From: JBHHZM01 sp046758065
GTDB lineage: Bacteria; Pseudomonadota; Alphaproteobacteria; JAAXGF01
Length of the DNA stretch: 22,431 nt
Assembly: GCA_046758065.1 (NCBI GenBank)
Contig: JBHHZM010000047.1
Location: 1-22,431 of the forward strand
Reading direction: 5' to 3'
Shown here: positions 1-7,517 of the stretch, in pieces
Layout: each line of letters starts with the position of its first letter
Numbering within the stretch: the stretch's first letter is position 1
Notes under the pieces: model-generated
What the model saw: only the letters and a program-made list of their open reading frames with translations
The model's database searches: none
Told to the model about the DNA's origin: nothing
Position numbers and translations under genes: made by a program

Positions 1-111
1 TTTTAGCGGATCATGTCGGCTTCGCACTCGGCGGCGGAACGCGGCGCCCGGTCATCGGCACCGCCGCGCGGGCCGCTAGTGCGGCGGCGCATAGTGATGG
101 TTCAGTCCCAT

Positions 112-187
112 CCGTCACCCCCGCGAAAGCGGGGGTCCGGCGGCTCGTGGATTCCGGCTCTGCGCTTCGCTCCGGCCGGAATGACGG
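112..187. repeat. Short palindromic interspersed repeat-like element
   Basis: The element is bounded by inverted ends CCGTCA (112-117) and TGACGG (182-187). Inside are two further hairpins: CCCCCGC / GCGGGGG around a GAAA tetraloop (118-135), and ATTCCGGC (151-158) with GCCGGAAT (175-182). This composition resembles the dispersed palindromic repeats containing 'CCCGCGAAAGCGGG' that are common between genes in Proteobacteria. It lies just past the stop of the minus-strand lipoprotein gene, so it could also help terminate that transcript. Only one copy is in the window, so repetition in the genome is inferred. Confidence 0.6.
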
Positions 188-226
188 GTTGAATCAGCGC
201 GTGAATCTTTTGTTTGTATCTGTGCA

Positions 227-2071
227 CTAGTGCAGCGATTGAAAAACGAGGACTTCGTATTTCGCACCCGACCTTTCAACAGTAACGGCCGCTCGCTCGG
301 ATCGTCCATATCCCGAGTCCGGGTCCGCCCACAGAAACTTGATCTCGACCTTTATGATGTCTTGAGACGCGCCCACGACCTCGATCTCATCGATGGTAGC
401 CATTTCAACCTTCAAGCTGTTCCGGCCGCTGGGTCCCTCGTTCACCAACTTGTACACACCCATTTCGTTGTAATACTTGGTGATCGCGCCCTTTAGCGAC
501 CCGAGCTGTATTGGCGGATAGTCCCCGGTGATGCCGCCGTCAGGCCATTGGGTGGTAGCCTGATATACCCGGTCGAGTTTTTCCAACGTGCCCCTGGTGT
601 CTTCGGTCATGCCTGCGCTCGCGCGACCTTCCCACGCCACCTTGGTCACGATGCTTCCGGCGAGGACATCGAGCGCCCGCGCCAGGTCCGTTCGAAACAG
701 CTCCCGCCCGTCGGCATCGCAATAGGTCGTCAGCTCGCGGCTTTCGGCCGCCCCAACGGCGAATTCGCGAAACGGGAAGTCGGAAACCGAATGGAGGACG
801 CGGAGATTTTCGTCCGAGTAGACGACAGCGGCGTCATACAGGGGCTCGCCCGTGTCGACATCGATCAGGCTGGCCCGCACCGCGACTTCGAGGCAGAACG
901 TCTTGCCCCCTCCCGCCCCGCAATCGCGCAGTTGGATACGCTGGATATCGGCTTGCAGAACCCCCTTGGCGCCGGCATCGACCGCCGGCGAAACTGCGTT
1001 GACGCCGCTCTCCGGTTCGCTCACCTGGTCGAAGCCCTGCTCGCGCAAATTCTCGTTCAGACGCTGGCGCAGGTCGGCTATAGGGTCGAACTCACGGATT
1101 TCCTCGACCAAGCCCTGTAGGCAAGGAGTCCATTTGCGCTCGGCAAGCGCTGTATCGGCTGTCGCCAGGGCGGCGCCGACCGGCAGGTAAGCAACCGCGA
1201 TTATGGCGGCGCCCAAGGCCACTGCGGCCCCGCCGAGGCCACCACCGCCGATGCCGGGAAAGCTCCCTCCTTGAATAATCCATGCCGATGGCGCGAAGAA
1301 CTTCTTGGAGTACTGGCCCCAGTCGGGCGAGACCAACTCCTCGGCGCCCTTCGCGACCAAGGCCAAAGGCTGCGTCTCGCGTAGCCTGGCCGGGTCGATC
1401 GGATCGCCGTAATGTGCTATCAGTGACGTCGTAAGCGGGCCGTACTCCGAAAAATGGGCGCCGGCGATTTCCCCGGCCGCGTCAGTCCCGTCGGCAACGT
1501 CGAGATCGCCCGAGCACGCCGTTGCGGCTGATGCTTCCCAGTCGTTCGAGCAGGTGATGTGGAGCGAGCCGGCATAAAGAAACGACTGGCCACGCGGCAC
1601 GTTCAACCAAAAGCCGGGGGGACGATTGGAGCCGTCGCGGGTTCGCCACCAAGATCTCACATAAACATTGTACCCTCCCGGGCCTAAACCGCCACACGGC
1701 GTTAGCGGGGAGCCGATCAACAGGCGGTACGACCCTGGCGGCAATACCAGATACCGCCAGCCGACTTTCCCGAGCTCCGATGTGGGAACCCTGTTCTCGG
1801 TCACCAGCGGGGCCTCCGTCGCGGTTGCCCCGAGCTCGACGGCCTGGACCCGGAGGCAGTGCCACGGCTCGTCCGTGCTGCCCGTTAGGCTCATGACCTT
1901 GCCGTTCATGGCGGCCGTGATCCTGAGGAGCACGATGGCCGCCTTTTGCGACTCGATCGCACGTCGCTGCTCCGCGGTCGGGCCGCCTGTCGAAAGACTG
2001 GTCGCGCAGCCGCAAAGCAATACGGCGACGGCAAGTGCGGCCCAAGGGCTACAAAATCCAGTGATTTTCAT
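227..2071 (-). CDS. Large lipoprotein of unknown function
   Basis: This encodes a 614-residue protein whose N-terminus is a lipoprotein signal: a hydrophobic stretch (about residues 10-21) ending in LLCGC, with C22 as the predicted lipidated residue. I do not recognise the family. About residues 30-115 contain a segment ending in a 'LPPGSYRLLI' pattern, reminiscent of small beta-rich envelope domains. A Gly/Ala-rich hydrophobic stretch at about residues 270-298 could touch or cross the membrane. After it comes a domain (about 315-500) that begins with an acidic/Arg helix and has alternating beta-strand character, and the last ~100 residues look like a further alpha/beta domain. The start at 2071 is chosen because the signal peptide begins there and a G-rich ribosome site (GAGGGGGG) lies about 8 bases upstream; the open frame extends further but without signal character. 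The gene is transcribed away from rplU. An envelope role is inferred from the signal alone. Confidence 0.75.
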   Translation of the reverse strand: MKITGFCSPWAALAVAVLLCGCATSLSTGGPTAEQRRAIESQKAAIVLLRITAAMNGKVMSLTGSTDEPWHCLRVQAVELGATATEAPLVTENRVPTSELGKVGWRYLVLPPGSYRLLIGSPLTPCGGLGPGGYNVYVRSWWRTRDGSNRPPGFWLNVPRGQSFLYAGSLHITCSNDWEASAATACSGDLDVADGTDAAGEIAGAHFSEYGPLTTSLIAHYGDPIDPARLRETQPLALVAKGAEELVSPDWGQYSKKFFAPSAWIIQGGSFPGIGGGGLGGAAVALGAAIIAVAYLPVGAALATADTALAERKWTPCLQGLVEEIREFDPIADLRQRLNENLREQGFDQVSEPESGVNAVSPAVDAGAKGVLQADIQRIQLRDCGAGGGKTFCLEVAVRASLIDVDTGEPLYDAAVVYSDENLRVLHSVSDFPFREFAVGAAESRELTTYCDADGRELFRTDLARALDVLAGSIVTKVAWEGRASAGMTEDTRGTLEKLDRVYQATTQWPDGGITGDYPPIQLGSLKGAITKYYNEMGVYKLVNEGPSGRNSLKVEMATIDEIEVVGASQDIIKVEIKFLWADPDSGYGRSERAAVTVERSGAKYEVLVFQSLH

Positions 2072-2104
2072 GGCCAGCCCCCCTCTTGTGCCGGCGACAC
2101 CGGT

Positions 2105-2113
2105 AGTATAGCA
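2105..2113 (-). promoter_or_regulatory. Candidate extended -10 promoter of the lipoprotein gene
   Basis: On the minus strand the sequence reads TGCTATACT, an extended -10 (TGn) plus a near-consensus TATACT hexamer, about 34 bases upstream of the lipoprotein start. I see no good -35 hexamer at the usual distance, which is tolerated when TGn is present. It predicts a short leader of roughly 25-30 bases. Confidence 0.4.
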
Positions 2114-2282
2114 GGGCGTAAATCTCGCGCACCGGAAATCCAAAGCCTTGCGGAGTTCCCGAGGGAACGCGGATGCGCGCCGCGATGGCCTGCGAGCGCC
2201 GGGCCCCCGGAGTCCGGCAGCGCGTCCGCTTCGTGCTTTCGGGCCGCGTCGCATTTCAAACCGGGACACGACCCAAAAGGCG

Positions 2283-2310
2283 TTGACAGCGCCCGGCCGG
2301 CGGTTATAGT
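2283..2310 (+). promoter_or_regulatory. Sigma-70-type promoter of the rplU-rpmA operon
   Basis: A perfect TTGACA (2283-2288) and TATAGT (2305-2310) are separated by 16 bases, the best promoter match in the window. It lies about 60 bases ahead of the rplU start, as expected for a strongly expressed ribosomal protein gene. The leader between them contains CGCCCATTTGGGGCG, which can form a weak hairpin. Confidence 0.6.
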
Positions 2311-2372
2311 CCCGGCTCGCAATCCACGCAGGATCGACGCTCGGTTGCGCCCATTTGGGGCGGGTAAAGGTC

Positions 2373-3086
2373 ATGTTCGCAGTCATTCAAACCGGCGGAA
2401 AGCAGTACCGGGTCGCCAAGGACGACGTGATCCGCGTCGAGCGCCTGCCCGGCGAAGCGGGGGAGCAGATCGCGCTCGACGACGTGCTGATGCTCGGCAA
2501 CGGCGCCGAGCACCGGATCGGCGCGCCGCGGCTCGACGGCGCCCGGGTCATGGCGACGATCCTCGAACAGGCGCGCGGCCCCAAGATCATCGTCTTCAAG
2601 AAAAAACGGCGCAAGAACTACCGCCGCACGCGCGGCCACCGCCAGCAACTCACGATCCTGCGCATTACCGATATTCTGAGCGCCGGCGCCAAGCCCGCGA
2701 CGGCGCCAGCGAAGAAAGCCGTGACGCCCGACGCCAAGCCCGCGAAGGCGGTGAAGGACGCCGCCGAGACCGCAGCGCCGAAGACGGCGACGGCCAAGCC
2801 GAAGAAAGCGCCGGTCAAGGAGCCGGTCAAGGCCCCGGTCAAGGCAAAGACGGAACCGGCCAAGCCCGCCGCTCCGAAGAAGGCCTCGCCCAAGAAGGCC
2901 GCGCCCAAGAAAGCCGCGCCCAAGAAAGCTGCGCCGAAGAAACCGGCGGCGGCCAAGGCCGGAAAGGCCCCGGCCAAAAAGACCAAGGCCGCCGTAACGG
3001 CGAGGAAACCCGCCAAGACGGCGGCGAAACCCAAGGCCGCCGCGAAACCCAAGGCGGGCAAGGGCGCGAACAAGGAGACGTCGTAA
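2373..3086 (+). CDS. rplU: 50S ribosomal protein L21 with long basic C-terminal tail
   Basis: L21 binds 23S rRNA in the large ribosomal subunit. Residues 1-103 are a complete L21: the start 'MFAVIQTGGKQYRV' and the signature 'KKKRRKNYRRTRGHRQ' near residues 76-92 are clear. Ordinary L21 is about 100-105 residues long; this protein is 237. The extra 134 residues are almost only Lys, Ala and Pro with a few Thr/Val/Glu. They include five tandem (A)(A/S)PKK units (residues 166-190) and an AKPKA-type end resembling histone H1-like tails. The tail is in frame with no stop, and the rpmA start overlaps its end (TAATG), so it is not an assembly join. Some alphaproteobacterial L21 proteins carry shorter basic extensions; this one seems long. 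The ATG at 2373 was chosen because it begins the conserved domain. Confidence 0.97.
   Translation: MFAVIQTGGKQYRVAKDDVIRVERLPGEAGEQIALDDVLMLGNGAEHRIGAPRLDGARVMATILEQARGPKIIVFKKKRRKNYRRTRGHRQQLTILRITDILSAGAKPATAPAKKAVTPDAKPAKAVKDAAETAAPKTATAKPKKAPVKEPVKAPVKAKTEPAKPAAPKKASPKKAAPKKAAPKKAAPKKPAAAKAGKAPAKKTKAAVTARKPAKTAAKPKAAAKPKAGKGANKETS
2868..2942 (+). repeat. Five tandem 15-bp units encoding (A)(A/S)PKK in rplU
   Basis: Five consecutive 15-bp units (2868-2882, 2883-2897, 2898-2912, 2913-2927, 2928-2942) each encode Ala-Ala/Ser-Pro-Lys-Lys. They differ at third codon positions and at one Ala/Ser codon, so the array is old enough to have drifted but is still likely to change length by slippage. 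Confidence 0.85.
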
Positions 3087-3343
3087 TGGCGCACAAGAAA
3101 GCCGGCGGCAGTTCGCGCAACGGCCGCGATTCGATCGGCCGCCGGCTCGGAGTCAAGAAGTACGGCGGCGAGAGCGTGATCGCCGGGAACATCCTGGTGC
3201 GCCAGCGCGGCACCAAATTCCACCCCGGCGCCGGCGTCGGCATGGGCCGCGACCACACCCTGTTCGCCTTGGTCGACGGTCGGGTGACGTTCACCCGGCG
3301 CGCCGGCGACCGCCCGGTGATTTCCGTGGTGCCGCCGAACTGA
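3086..3343 (+). CDS. rpmA: 50S ribosomal protein L27
   Basis: L27 is a large-subunit protein whose N-terminal tail reaches toward the peptidyl transferase centre. The 85-residue product has the family's usual length and pattern: 'MAHKKAGGSSRNGRDS' at the N-terminus, then 'GVKKYGGE' and 'ILVRQRGTKFHPG', ending in a beta-rich region. The ATG shares its first base with the rplU stop (TAATG), which implies translational coupling. A strong AAGGAGA ribosome site lies about 8 bases upstream, inside the end of rplU. There is no N-terminal extension of the kind cleaved in Firmicutes. Confidence 0.98.
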   Translation: MAHKKAGGSSRNGRDSIGRRLGVKKYGGESVIAGNILVRQRGTKFHPGAGVGMGRDHTLFALVDGRVTFTRRAGDRPVISVVPPN

Positions 3344-3368
3344 GACACCCGGTGATCGCCTGATCGTC

Positions 3369-3397
3369 GGGGGAATGGCCGTCCATTCCCCCGTTTT
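3369..3397 (+). terminator. Terminator or attenuator hairpin between rpmA and obgE
   Basis: A perfect 10-bp stem, GGGGGAATGG (3369-3378) and CCATTCCCCC (3383-3392), closes over a CCGT loop and is followed by GTTTT. It lies 25 bases after the rpmA stop and about 20 bases before the obgE start. It probably ends most ribosomal-protein transcripts, letting only a fraction read through into obgE. The T run is short, so partial termination is more likely than complete. Confidence 0.65.
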
Positions 3398-3417
3398 CGT
3401 TGGGGGGACATGCGCCA

Positions 3418-4452
3418 ATGAAGTTCCTCGACGAGGCCAAGGTCTATATCCGCTCGGGAGACGGCGGCGCCGGCTGCCTGAGCTTCCGGCGCGAGAAATA
3501 CGTCGAGTTCGGGGGCCCCGACGGCGGCGACGGCGGTCGCGGCGGCGACGTGATCGCGCTCTGCGTTCAGGGTTTGAACACTCTGATCGACTACCGCTAC
3601 CGCCAGCATTTCAAGGCGAAAAAGGGCCGGCCCGGCGCCGGACGCAACCGGACCGGCGGACGCGGCGCCGACGCCGTGCTCAAACTGCCGGTCGGCACCC
3701 AGGTGCTGAGCGACGACGGCGAGACCCTGCTCGCCGATCTGGTTCGTCCCGGCCAGCGCGCGGTGCTCGCCCGCGGCGGCGACGGCGGCTTCGGCAACGC
3801 CCATTACAAGTCGTCGACCAACCGCGCGCCGCGCCGCGCCGATCCGGGCTGGCCGGGCGAAGAGCGCCTGGTCCGCTTGCGCCTCAAGCTGATCGCCGAC
3901 GTCGGGCTCGTCGGTCTGCCCAACGCGGGCAAGTCCACCTTTCTTGCCGCCGTCTCGCGGGCGCGCCCCAAGATCGCCGACTACCCCTTCACCACGCTCA
4001 CGCCCCATCTCGGCGTCGTCGTCGTCGATCACCAGGAGATGGTCGTCGCCGACATTCCGGGCCTGATCGAAGGCGCGCACGCCGGCGCCGGGCTCGGCGA
4101 CCGTTTCCTCGGCCACGTCGAACGCTGCGCGATGCTTCTCCATCTCGTCGACGGCACGGCGGACGACGTCGCCGCCGACTATCGCGCGGTGCGGCGCGAG
4201 ATCGAAGCCTACGGTCACGGTCTCGCCGCCAAACCGGCGCTGGTCGCGCTCAACAAATGCGACGCGCTCGACGAGGCGGCGATCGACGAGCGACGCGCCC
4301 GGCTCGCCGAGGCCGCGGGCGGCGAGGCGCTAGCCATGTCGGGGGCGACCGGCGCCGGCGTGACGGCGGCGCTCCGCGCGCTCGCAGCCGTAGTCGGCGC
4401 CCGACGCGACGCCGAGCGCGCCACCCCCGACCGGACCGGGACGGCACCGTGA
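3418..4452 (+). CDS. obgE: Obg/CgtA family GTPase
   Basis: Obg is a GTPase that binds the 50S subunit and links ribosome assembly to growth and stress control. The 344-residue protein has the glycine-rich Obg fold (about 1-158, e.g. 'SGDGGAGCLSFRREK'), then the G domain: P-loop GLPNAGKST (166-174), DIPGLIEGAHAGAG starting at residue 212, and NKCD (279-282). The C-terminus is a short hydrophilic end without a full OCT domain, as is common in Alphaproteobacteria. The ATG at 3418 is chosen because the conserved 'MKFLDEA' start is there; a GGGGGG stretch lies about 10 bases upstream. Its TGA overlaps the GTG of proB in GTGA, so the two are probably co-translated. Confidence 0.98.
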   Translation: MKFLDEAKVYIRSGDGGAGCLSFRREKYVEFGGPDGGDGGRGGDVIALCVQGLNTLIDYRYRQHFKAKKGRPGAGRNRTGGRGADAVLKLPVGTQVLSDDGETLLADLVRPGQRAVLARGGDGGFGNAHYKSSTNRAPRRADPGWPGEERLVRLRLKLIADVGLVGLPNAGKSTFLAAVSRARPKIADYPFTTLTPHLGVVVVDHQEMVVADIPGLIEGAHAGAGLGDRFLGHVERCAMLLHLVDGTADDVAADYRAVRREIEAYGHGLAAKPALVALNKCDALDEAAIDERRARLAEAAGGEALAMSGATGAGVTAALRALAAVVGARRDAERATPDRTGTAP

Positions 4453-5567
4453 GCGCGCGACTTGTCAAGGCGCGTCGCGTCGTCGTCAAGATCGGCTCGG
4501 CGCTGCTGGTCGACGACGCGACCGGACAGCTCCAGCGCGACTGGCTCGACGCGCTGATCGAGGACGTCGTCGCGATGCGCGGCCGCGGCCAGGAGGTCAT
4601 CCTCGTCTCCTCGGGCGCGATCGCCCTCGGCCGCCGCCGCCTCGGCCTCACCGTCAGCCGCGCGCTCAGGCTCGAGGAGAAGCAGGCCGCCGCCGCCGGC
4701 GGTCAGATCCACCTGGCGCATGCCTACCAGGAGACGCTCGCCCGCCACGCGCTGACCGCGGCCCAGGTGCTGCTCACGCTCGGCGATACCGAGGAACGGC
4801 GGCGCTACCTCAACGCCCGCTCGACGCTCGCCGAACTCCTGCGCCTCGGCGCCGTGCCGGTGATCAACGAGAACGATACCGTCGCCACCGCCGAGATCCG
4901 CTACGGCGACAACGACCGGCTCGCCGCCCGCGTCGCCCAGATGACCAGCGCCGAGACGCTGGTCATGCTGTCCGACATCGACGGCCTCTACAGCGCCGAT
5001 CCACGCAGCGATCCGGACGCGCGGCCGATCCCCGAGGTCGCCCGCATCACGCCCGAGATCGAGGCCATGGCGGGCGCGCCCAACCCGGCCTACGGTTCGG
5101 GCGGCATGGTCACCAAGCTGATGGCGGCGAAGGTGACGGTCGACGCCGGCTGTCACATGGTCATCGCCGACGGCCGGCGGCTGCATCCGCTGCGCGCCAT
5201 CGCCGACGGCGCCCGCTGCACCTGGTTCGTCGCCCGGGCCAACCCGCGCACCGCGCGCAAGCGGTGGATCGCCGCCAGCCTCGGGCCGACCGGCAGTCTG
5301 ACCGTCGATGCCGGCGCGCTGGCCGCGCTCAGCGCCGGCAAAAGCCTGCTTCCCGCCGGCGTGGTCGCGGTCGAGGGCGCGTTCGGCCGCGGCGACGCGG
5401 TGCGCGTGCTGGGACCCGACGGGCGCGAGGCGGCGCGGGGCCTGAGCGCCTACTCGGCGGCCGACGCGCGCCGCATCGCCGGGCACAAAAGCCGTGAAAT
5501 CGAACGGCTTCTCGGCTACCGTGGACGCGAGGAGATGATCCACCGGGACGATCTGGTGCTCCTTTGA
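4449..5567 (+). CDS. proB: Glutamate 5-kinase
   Basis: ProB phosphorylates L-glutamate to gamma-glutamyl phosphate, the first and usually feedback-controlled step of proline synthesis. The 372 residues match the normal length of the two-domain enzyme. The amino-acid kinase domain shows 'RVVVKIGSALL' near the start, 'SSGAIALG' and 'VINENDTV' followed by 'YGDNDRLAA'. The C-terminal ~100 residues (from about 275) have PUA-domain character ('LPAGVVAVEGAFGRGDAV'). The GTG start lies in the 4-base GTGA overlap with obgE. proA follows 10 bases after the stop, so kinase and reductase, which pass an unstable intermediate, are made together. Confidence 0.97.
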   Translation: MSARLVKARRVVVKIGSALLVDDATGQLQRDWLDALIEDVVAMRGRGQEVILVSSGAIALGRRRLGLTVSRALRLEEKQAAAAGGQIHLAHAYQETLARHALTAAQVLLTLGDTEERRRYLNARSTLAELLRLGAVPVINENDTVATAEIRYGDNDRLAARVAQMTSAETLVMLSDIDGLYSADPRSDPDARPIPEVARITPEIEAMAGAPNPAYGSGGMVTKLMAAKVTVDAGCHMVIADGRRLHPLRAIADGARCTWFVARANPRTARKRWIAASLGPTGSLTVDAGALAALSAGKSLLPAGVVAVEGAFGRGDAVRVLGPDGREAARGLSAYSAADARRIAGHKSREIERLLGYRGREEMIHRDDLVLL

Positions 5568-5577
5568 GGTGACTGGG

Positions 5578-6861
5578 ATGGCGGTGCTGCACAGCGTCGA
5601 GACGGGTGATCTGCACGAGGCGATGAGCGCGCTCGGCACCGCCGCGCGCGCCGCCGCCGAGACCCTGGCGACGACCCCGGGCGAAGCCAAGAACGCCGCG
5701 CTCCATGCCGCCGCCCGCGCGATCCGCGAGCGTCGCGACGCCATCCTTGCGGCCAACGCCGAGGACATGGCCGCGGCCCGCCGGCGCGGTCTGAGCCCGG
5801 CCCTGCTCGACCGGCTCGAACTGTCGCCCGCGCGTATCGAGGCGATGGCCGCCGGCCTCGAGGCGATCGCCGCGCTCGCCGATCCGGTGGGCGACGTGAT
5901 CGCCGAATGGACCCGCCCCAACGGCCTCGCGATCCAGCGCGTGCGGGTGCCCCTCGGCGTCATCGGCGTGATCTACGAATCGCGGCCCAACGTCACCGCC
6001 GACGCCGGGACCTTGTGCCTCAAGGCGGGCAACGCGGTGATCCTGCGCGGCGGCTCCGAGAGCTTCCGTTCCTCGGGCGCGATCGCCGACTGCCTCGGGC
6101 GCGGGCTCGGCGAGGCCGGGTTGCCCGCCGGCGCGATCCAAATGGTGCCGACCCGCGAGCGCGCCGCAGTCGGCGAGATGCTCGCCATGTCGGGAGTCAT
6201 CGACGTCATCGTGCCGCGCGGCGGGCGCGGGCTGATCGAGCGGGTCAACGCCGAGAGCCGCATCCCCGTGTTCAGTCACCTCGAGGGCGTCTGTCACACC
6301 TACGTCCACGAAGCGGCGGACAAGGGCATGGCGCGCGATATCGTGTTCAACGGCAAGATGCGGCGCACCGGCATCTGCGGCGCCACCGAGACGCTGCTCA
6401 TCGACCGCGCGATCGCCAAGGCGTATCTCCCGGCGATCCTGGAGCCGCTGATCGAAGCCGGTTGCGAAGTGCGCGGCGACGCCCGCGCGCAGGCGATCGA
6501 CAAGCGGGTGGCGCCGGCAAGCGCCGCCGACTGGGACGCCGAATACCTCGATGCCGTCCTTGCGGTGAAGACGGTCGCGGGCATCGACGCGGCGATCGCG
6601 CACATCGCCCGCCACGGCTCGCACCATACCGAGAGCATCGTCACCGACGACGCGGCCGCCGCCGAGCGCTTCCTCGCCCGCGTCGACAGCGGCATCGTGC
6701 TGCACAACGCCTCGACCCAGTTCGCCGACGGCGGCGAGTTCGGCATGGGCGCCGAGATCGGTATCTCGACCGGCAAGTTGCACGCCCGCGGACCCGTAGG
6801 CGTCGAGCAGCTCACCAGCTACAAATACGTGGTGCGCGGCTCGGGTCAGGTTCGCCCCTGA
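5578..6861 (+). CDS. proA: Gamma-glutamyl phosphate reductase
   Basis: ProA reduces gamma-glutamyl phosphate with NADPH to glutamate semialdehyde, the second step of proline synthesis. The 427-residue protein belongs to the aldehyde dehydrogenase superfamily and has the usual length. The catalytic cysteine is C267 in 'RRTGICGATETLL'. 'GVIYESRPNVTADA' and 'NAVILRGGSES' are conserved cofactor-domain motifs, and 'RGPVGVEQLTSYKY' near the end is a ProA signature. I chose the ATG at 5578, which has GAGG eight bases upstream; an in-frame GTG at 5569 lies too close to the proB stop to have its own ribosome site. Confidence 0.97.
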   Translation: MAVLHSVETGDLHEAMSALGTAARAAAETLATTPGEAKNAALHAAARAIRERRDAILAANAEDMAAARRRGLSPALLDRLELSPARIEAMAAGLEAIAALADPVGDVIAEWTRPNGLAIQRVRVPLGVIGVIYESRPNVTADAGTLCLKAGNAVILRGGSESFRSSGAIADCLGRGLGEAGLPAGAIQMVPTRERAAVGEMLAMSGVIDVIVPRGGRGLIERVNAESRIPVFSHLEGVCHTYVHEAADKGMARDIVFNGKMRRTGICGATETLLIDRAIAKAYLPAILEPLIEAGCEVRGDARAQAIDKRVAPASAADWDAEYLDAVLAVKTVAGIDAAIAHIARHGSHHTESIVTDDAAAAERFLARVDSGIVLHNASTQFADGGEFGMGAEIGISTGKLHARGPVGVEQLTSYKYVVRGSGQVRP

Positions 6862-6866
6862 ACCGG

Positions 6867-7493
6867 TTGCGCCGGCGCCCGACCGCGGGGGCGGGCGGTC
6901 CGCGCGCCCGACGGGTCGGCCTGCTCGGCGGCTCGTTCAATCCGGCGCACGAAGGCCACCGCCACATCAGCCTGCTGGCGCTCAAGCAGCTTGGTCTCGA
7001 CGAGATATGGTGGCTGGTGTCGCCGCAGAATCCGCTCAAACCGGCCGCCGGCATGGCCGGTTTCGACGCCCGGCTGGCCCGCGCCCGCGCCGTCGCCCGC
7101 CATCCCCGCATCACGGTCAGCGATCTCGAGCGGCGCCTGGGCTGCGTCTACACCGCCGCCACGCTGCGCGCGTTAACCATCCGTTATCCAAGAATTTTAT
7201 TCGTCTGGATCATGGGCGCCGACAATCTCGCGCAGATCCCGAGATGGAAGGACTGGCGCGCCATCTTTCGTCTCGTGCCGGTTGCCGTTTTCGACCGACC
7301 TTCCTATTCTTATACTGCTCTGGCGAGTCGGGCGGCGCGGCGCTTCGCGCGCTATCGCCTCGATCCCCGGCGCGCCGGGGCGCTGGCGCGGCTCGCGCCG
7401 CCGGCCTGGGTGTTCGTGCGGGGGCGGCTGCACGCCGCTTCGGCGACCGAGATCCGCGCCGGACGGAGCGCCGGAGGACACGCCTCGCTCTAG
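6867..7493 (+). CDS. nadD: Nicotinate-nucleotide adenylyltransferase
   Basis: NadD transfers AMP from ATP to nicotinate mononucleotide, making the deamido-NAD precursor of NAD. The protein (208 residues from the TTG) has the nucleotidyltransferase motif GGSFNPAHEGH (21-31, HxGH type), 'IMGADNLAQIPRWKDW' in the middle, and 'SATEIR' near the C-terminus, matching the family's SSTxIR motif. There is no ATG before the first motif. TTG at 6867 is the annotated choice. A CTG at 6858, overlapping the proA stop as CTGA with AGG seven bases upstream, is equally plausible and would add three residues. A lower-GC patch (about 7170-7320) lies inside the gene. Confidence 0.93.
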   Translation: MRRRPTAGAGGPRARRVGLLGGSFNPAHEGHRHISLLALKQLGLDEIWWLVSPQNPLKPAAGMAGFDARLARARAVARHPRITVSDLERRLGCVYTAATLRALTIRYPRILFVWIMGADNLAQIPRWKDWRAIFRLVPVAVFDRPSYSYTALASRAARRFARYRLDPRRAGALARLAPPAWVFVRGRLHAASATEIRAGRSAGGHASL

Positions 7494-7502
7494 AAACGAC
7501 CG

Positions 7503-7511
7503 AAGGAGGGG
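7503..7511 (+). promoter_or_regulatory. Strong ribosome binding site pointing to an ATA start for rsfS
   Basis: AAGGAGGGG is the strongest Shine-Dalgarno match seen in the window. The only codon at the right distance (six bases) in the rsfS frame is ATA at 7518. The next usable start, TTG at 7557, is 45 bases away and has no ribosome site of its own. Confidence 0.6.
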
Positions 7512-7517
7512 AAACCC

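Larger units (their letters stand above)
2072..2372. other. Divergent intergenic region between lipoprotein gene and rplU
   Basis: This 301-bp spacer holds no convincing gene. It contains the outward minus-strand promoter candidate (2105-2113) and the plus-strand rplU promoter candidate (2283-2310). It also holds a perfect 6-bp palindrome, GTTCCC-GA-GGGAAC (2155-2168), which could be a protein site or chance. The remainder (about 2170-2280) is GC-rich with no tRNA-like fold that I can see. Confidence 0.6.

Noticed and set aside
2868..2942. Tandem repeats in rplU as a CRISPR or regulatory array
   Set aside because: The 15-bp units are contiguous codons for (A)(A/S)PKK in an open frame, with no spacers.
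2839..5963. Long antisense open frames opposite obgE, proB and proA (hundreds of codons)
   Set aside because: High-GC genes give long stop-free reverse frames by chance. These show Arg/Ala/Asp-rich composition without domains, while the plus-strand frames encode full-length known proteins.
7173..7188. TTAACCATCCGTTAT inside nadD resembling a CtrA binding site
   Set aside because: The spacing is right, but it lies inside a coding region, the second half-site is imperfect and there is no cell-cycle promoter context.
7288..7316. TTTTCG-N17-TATACT inside nadD as a promoter for rsfS
   Set aside because: The -10 is good but the -35 is poor, and it lies about 200 bases upstream within a coding region; too weak to annotate.
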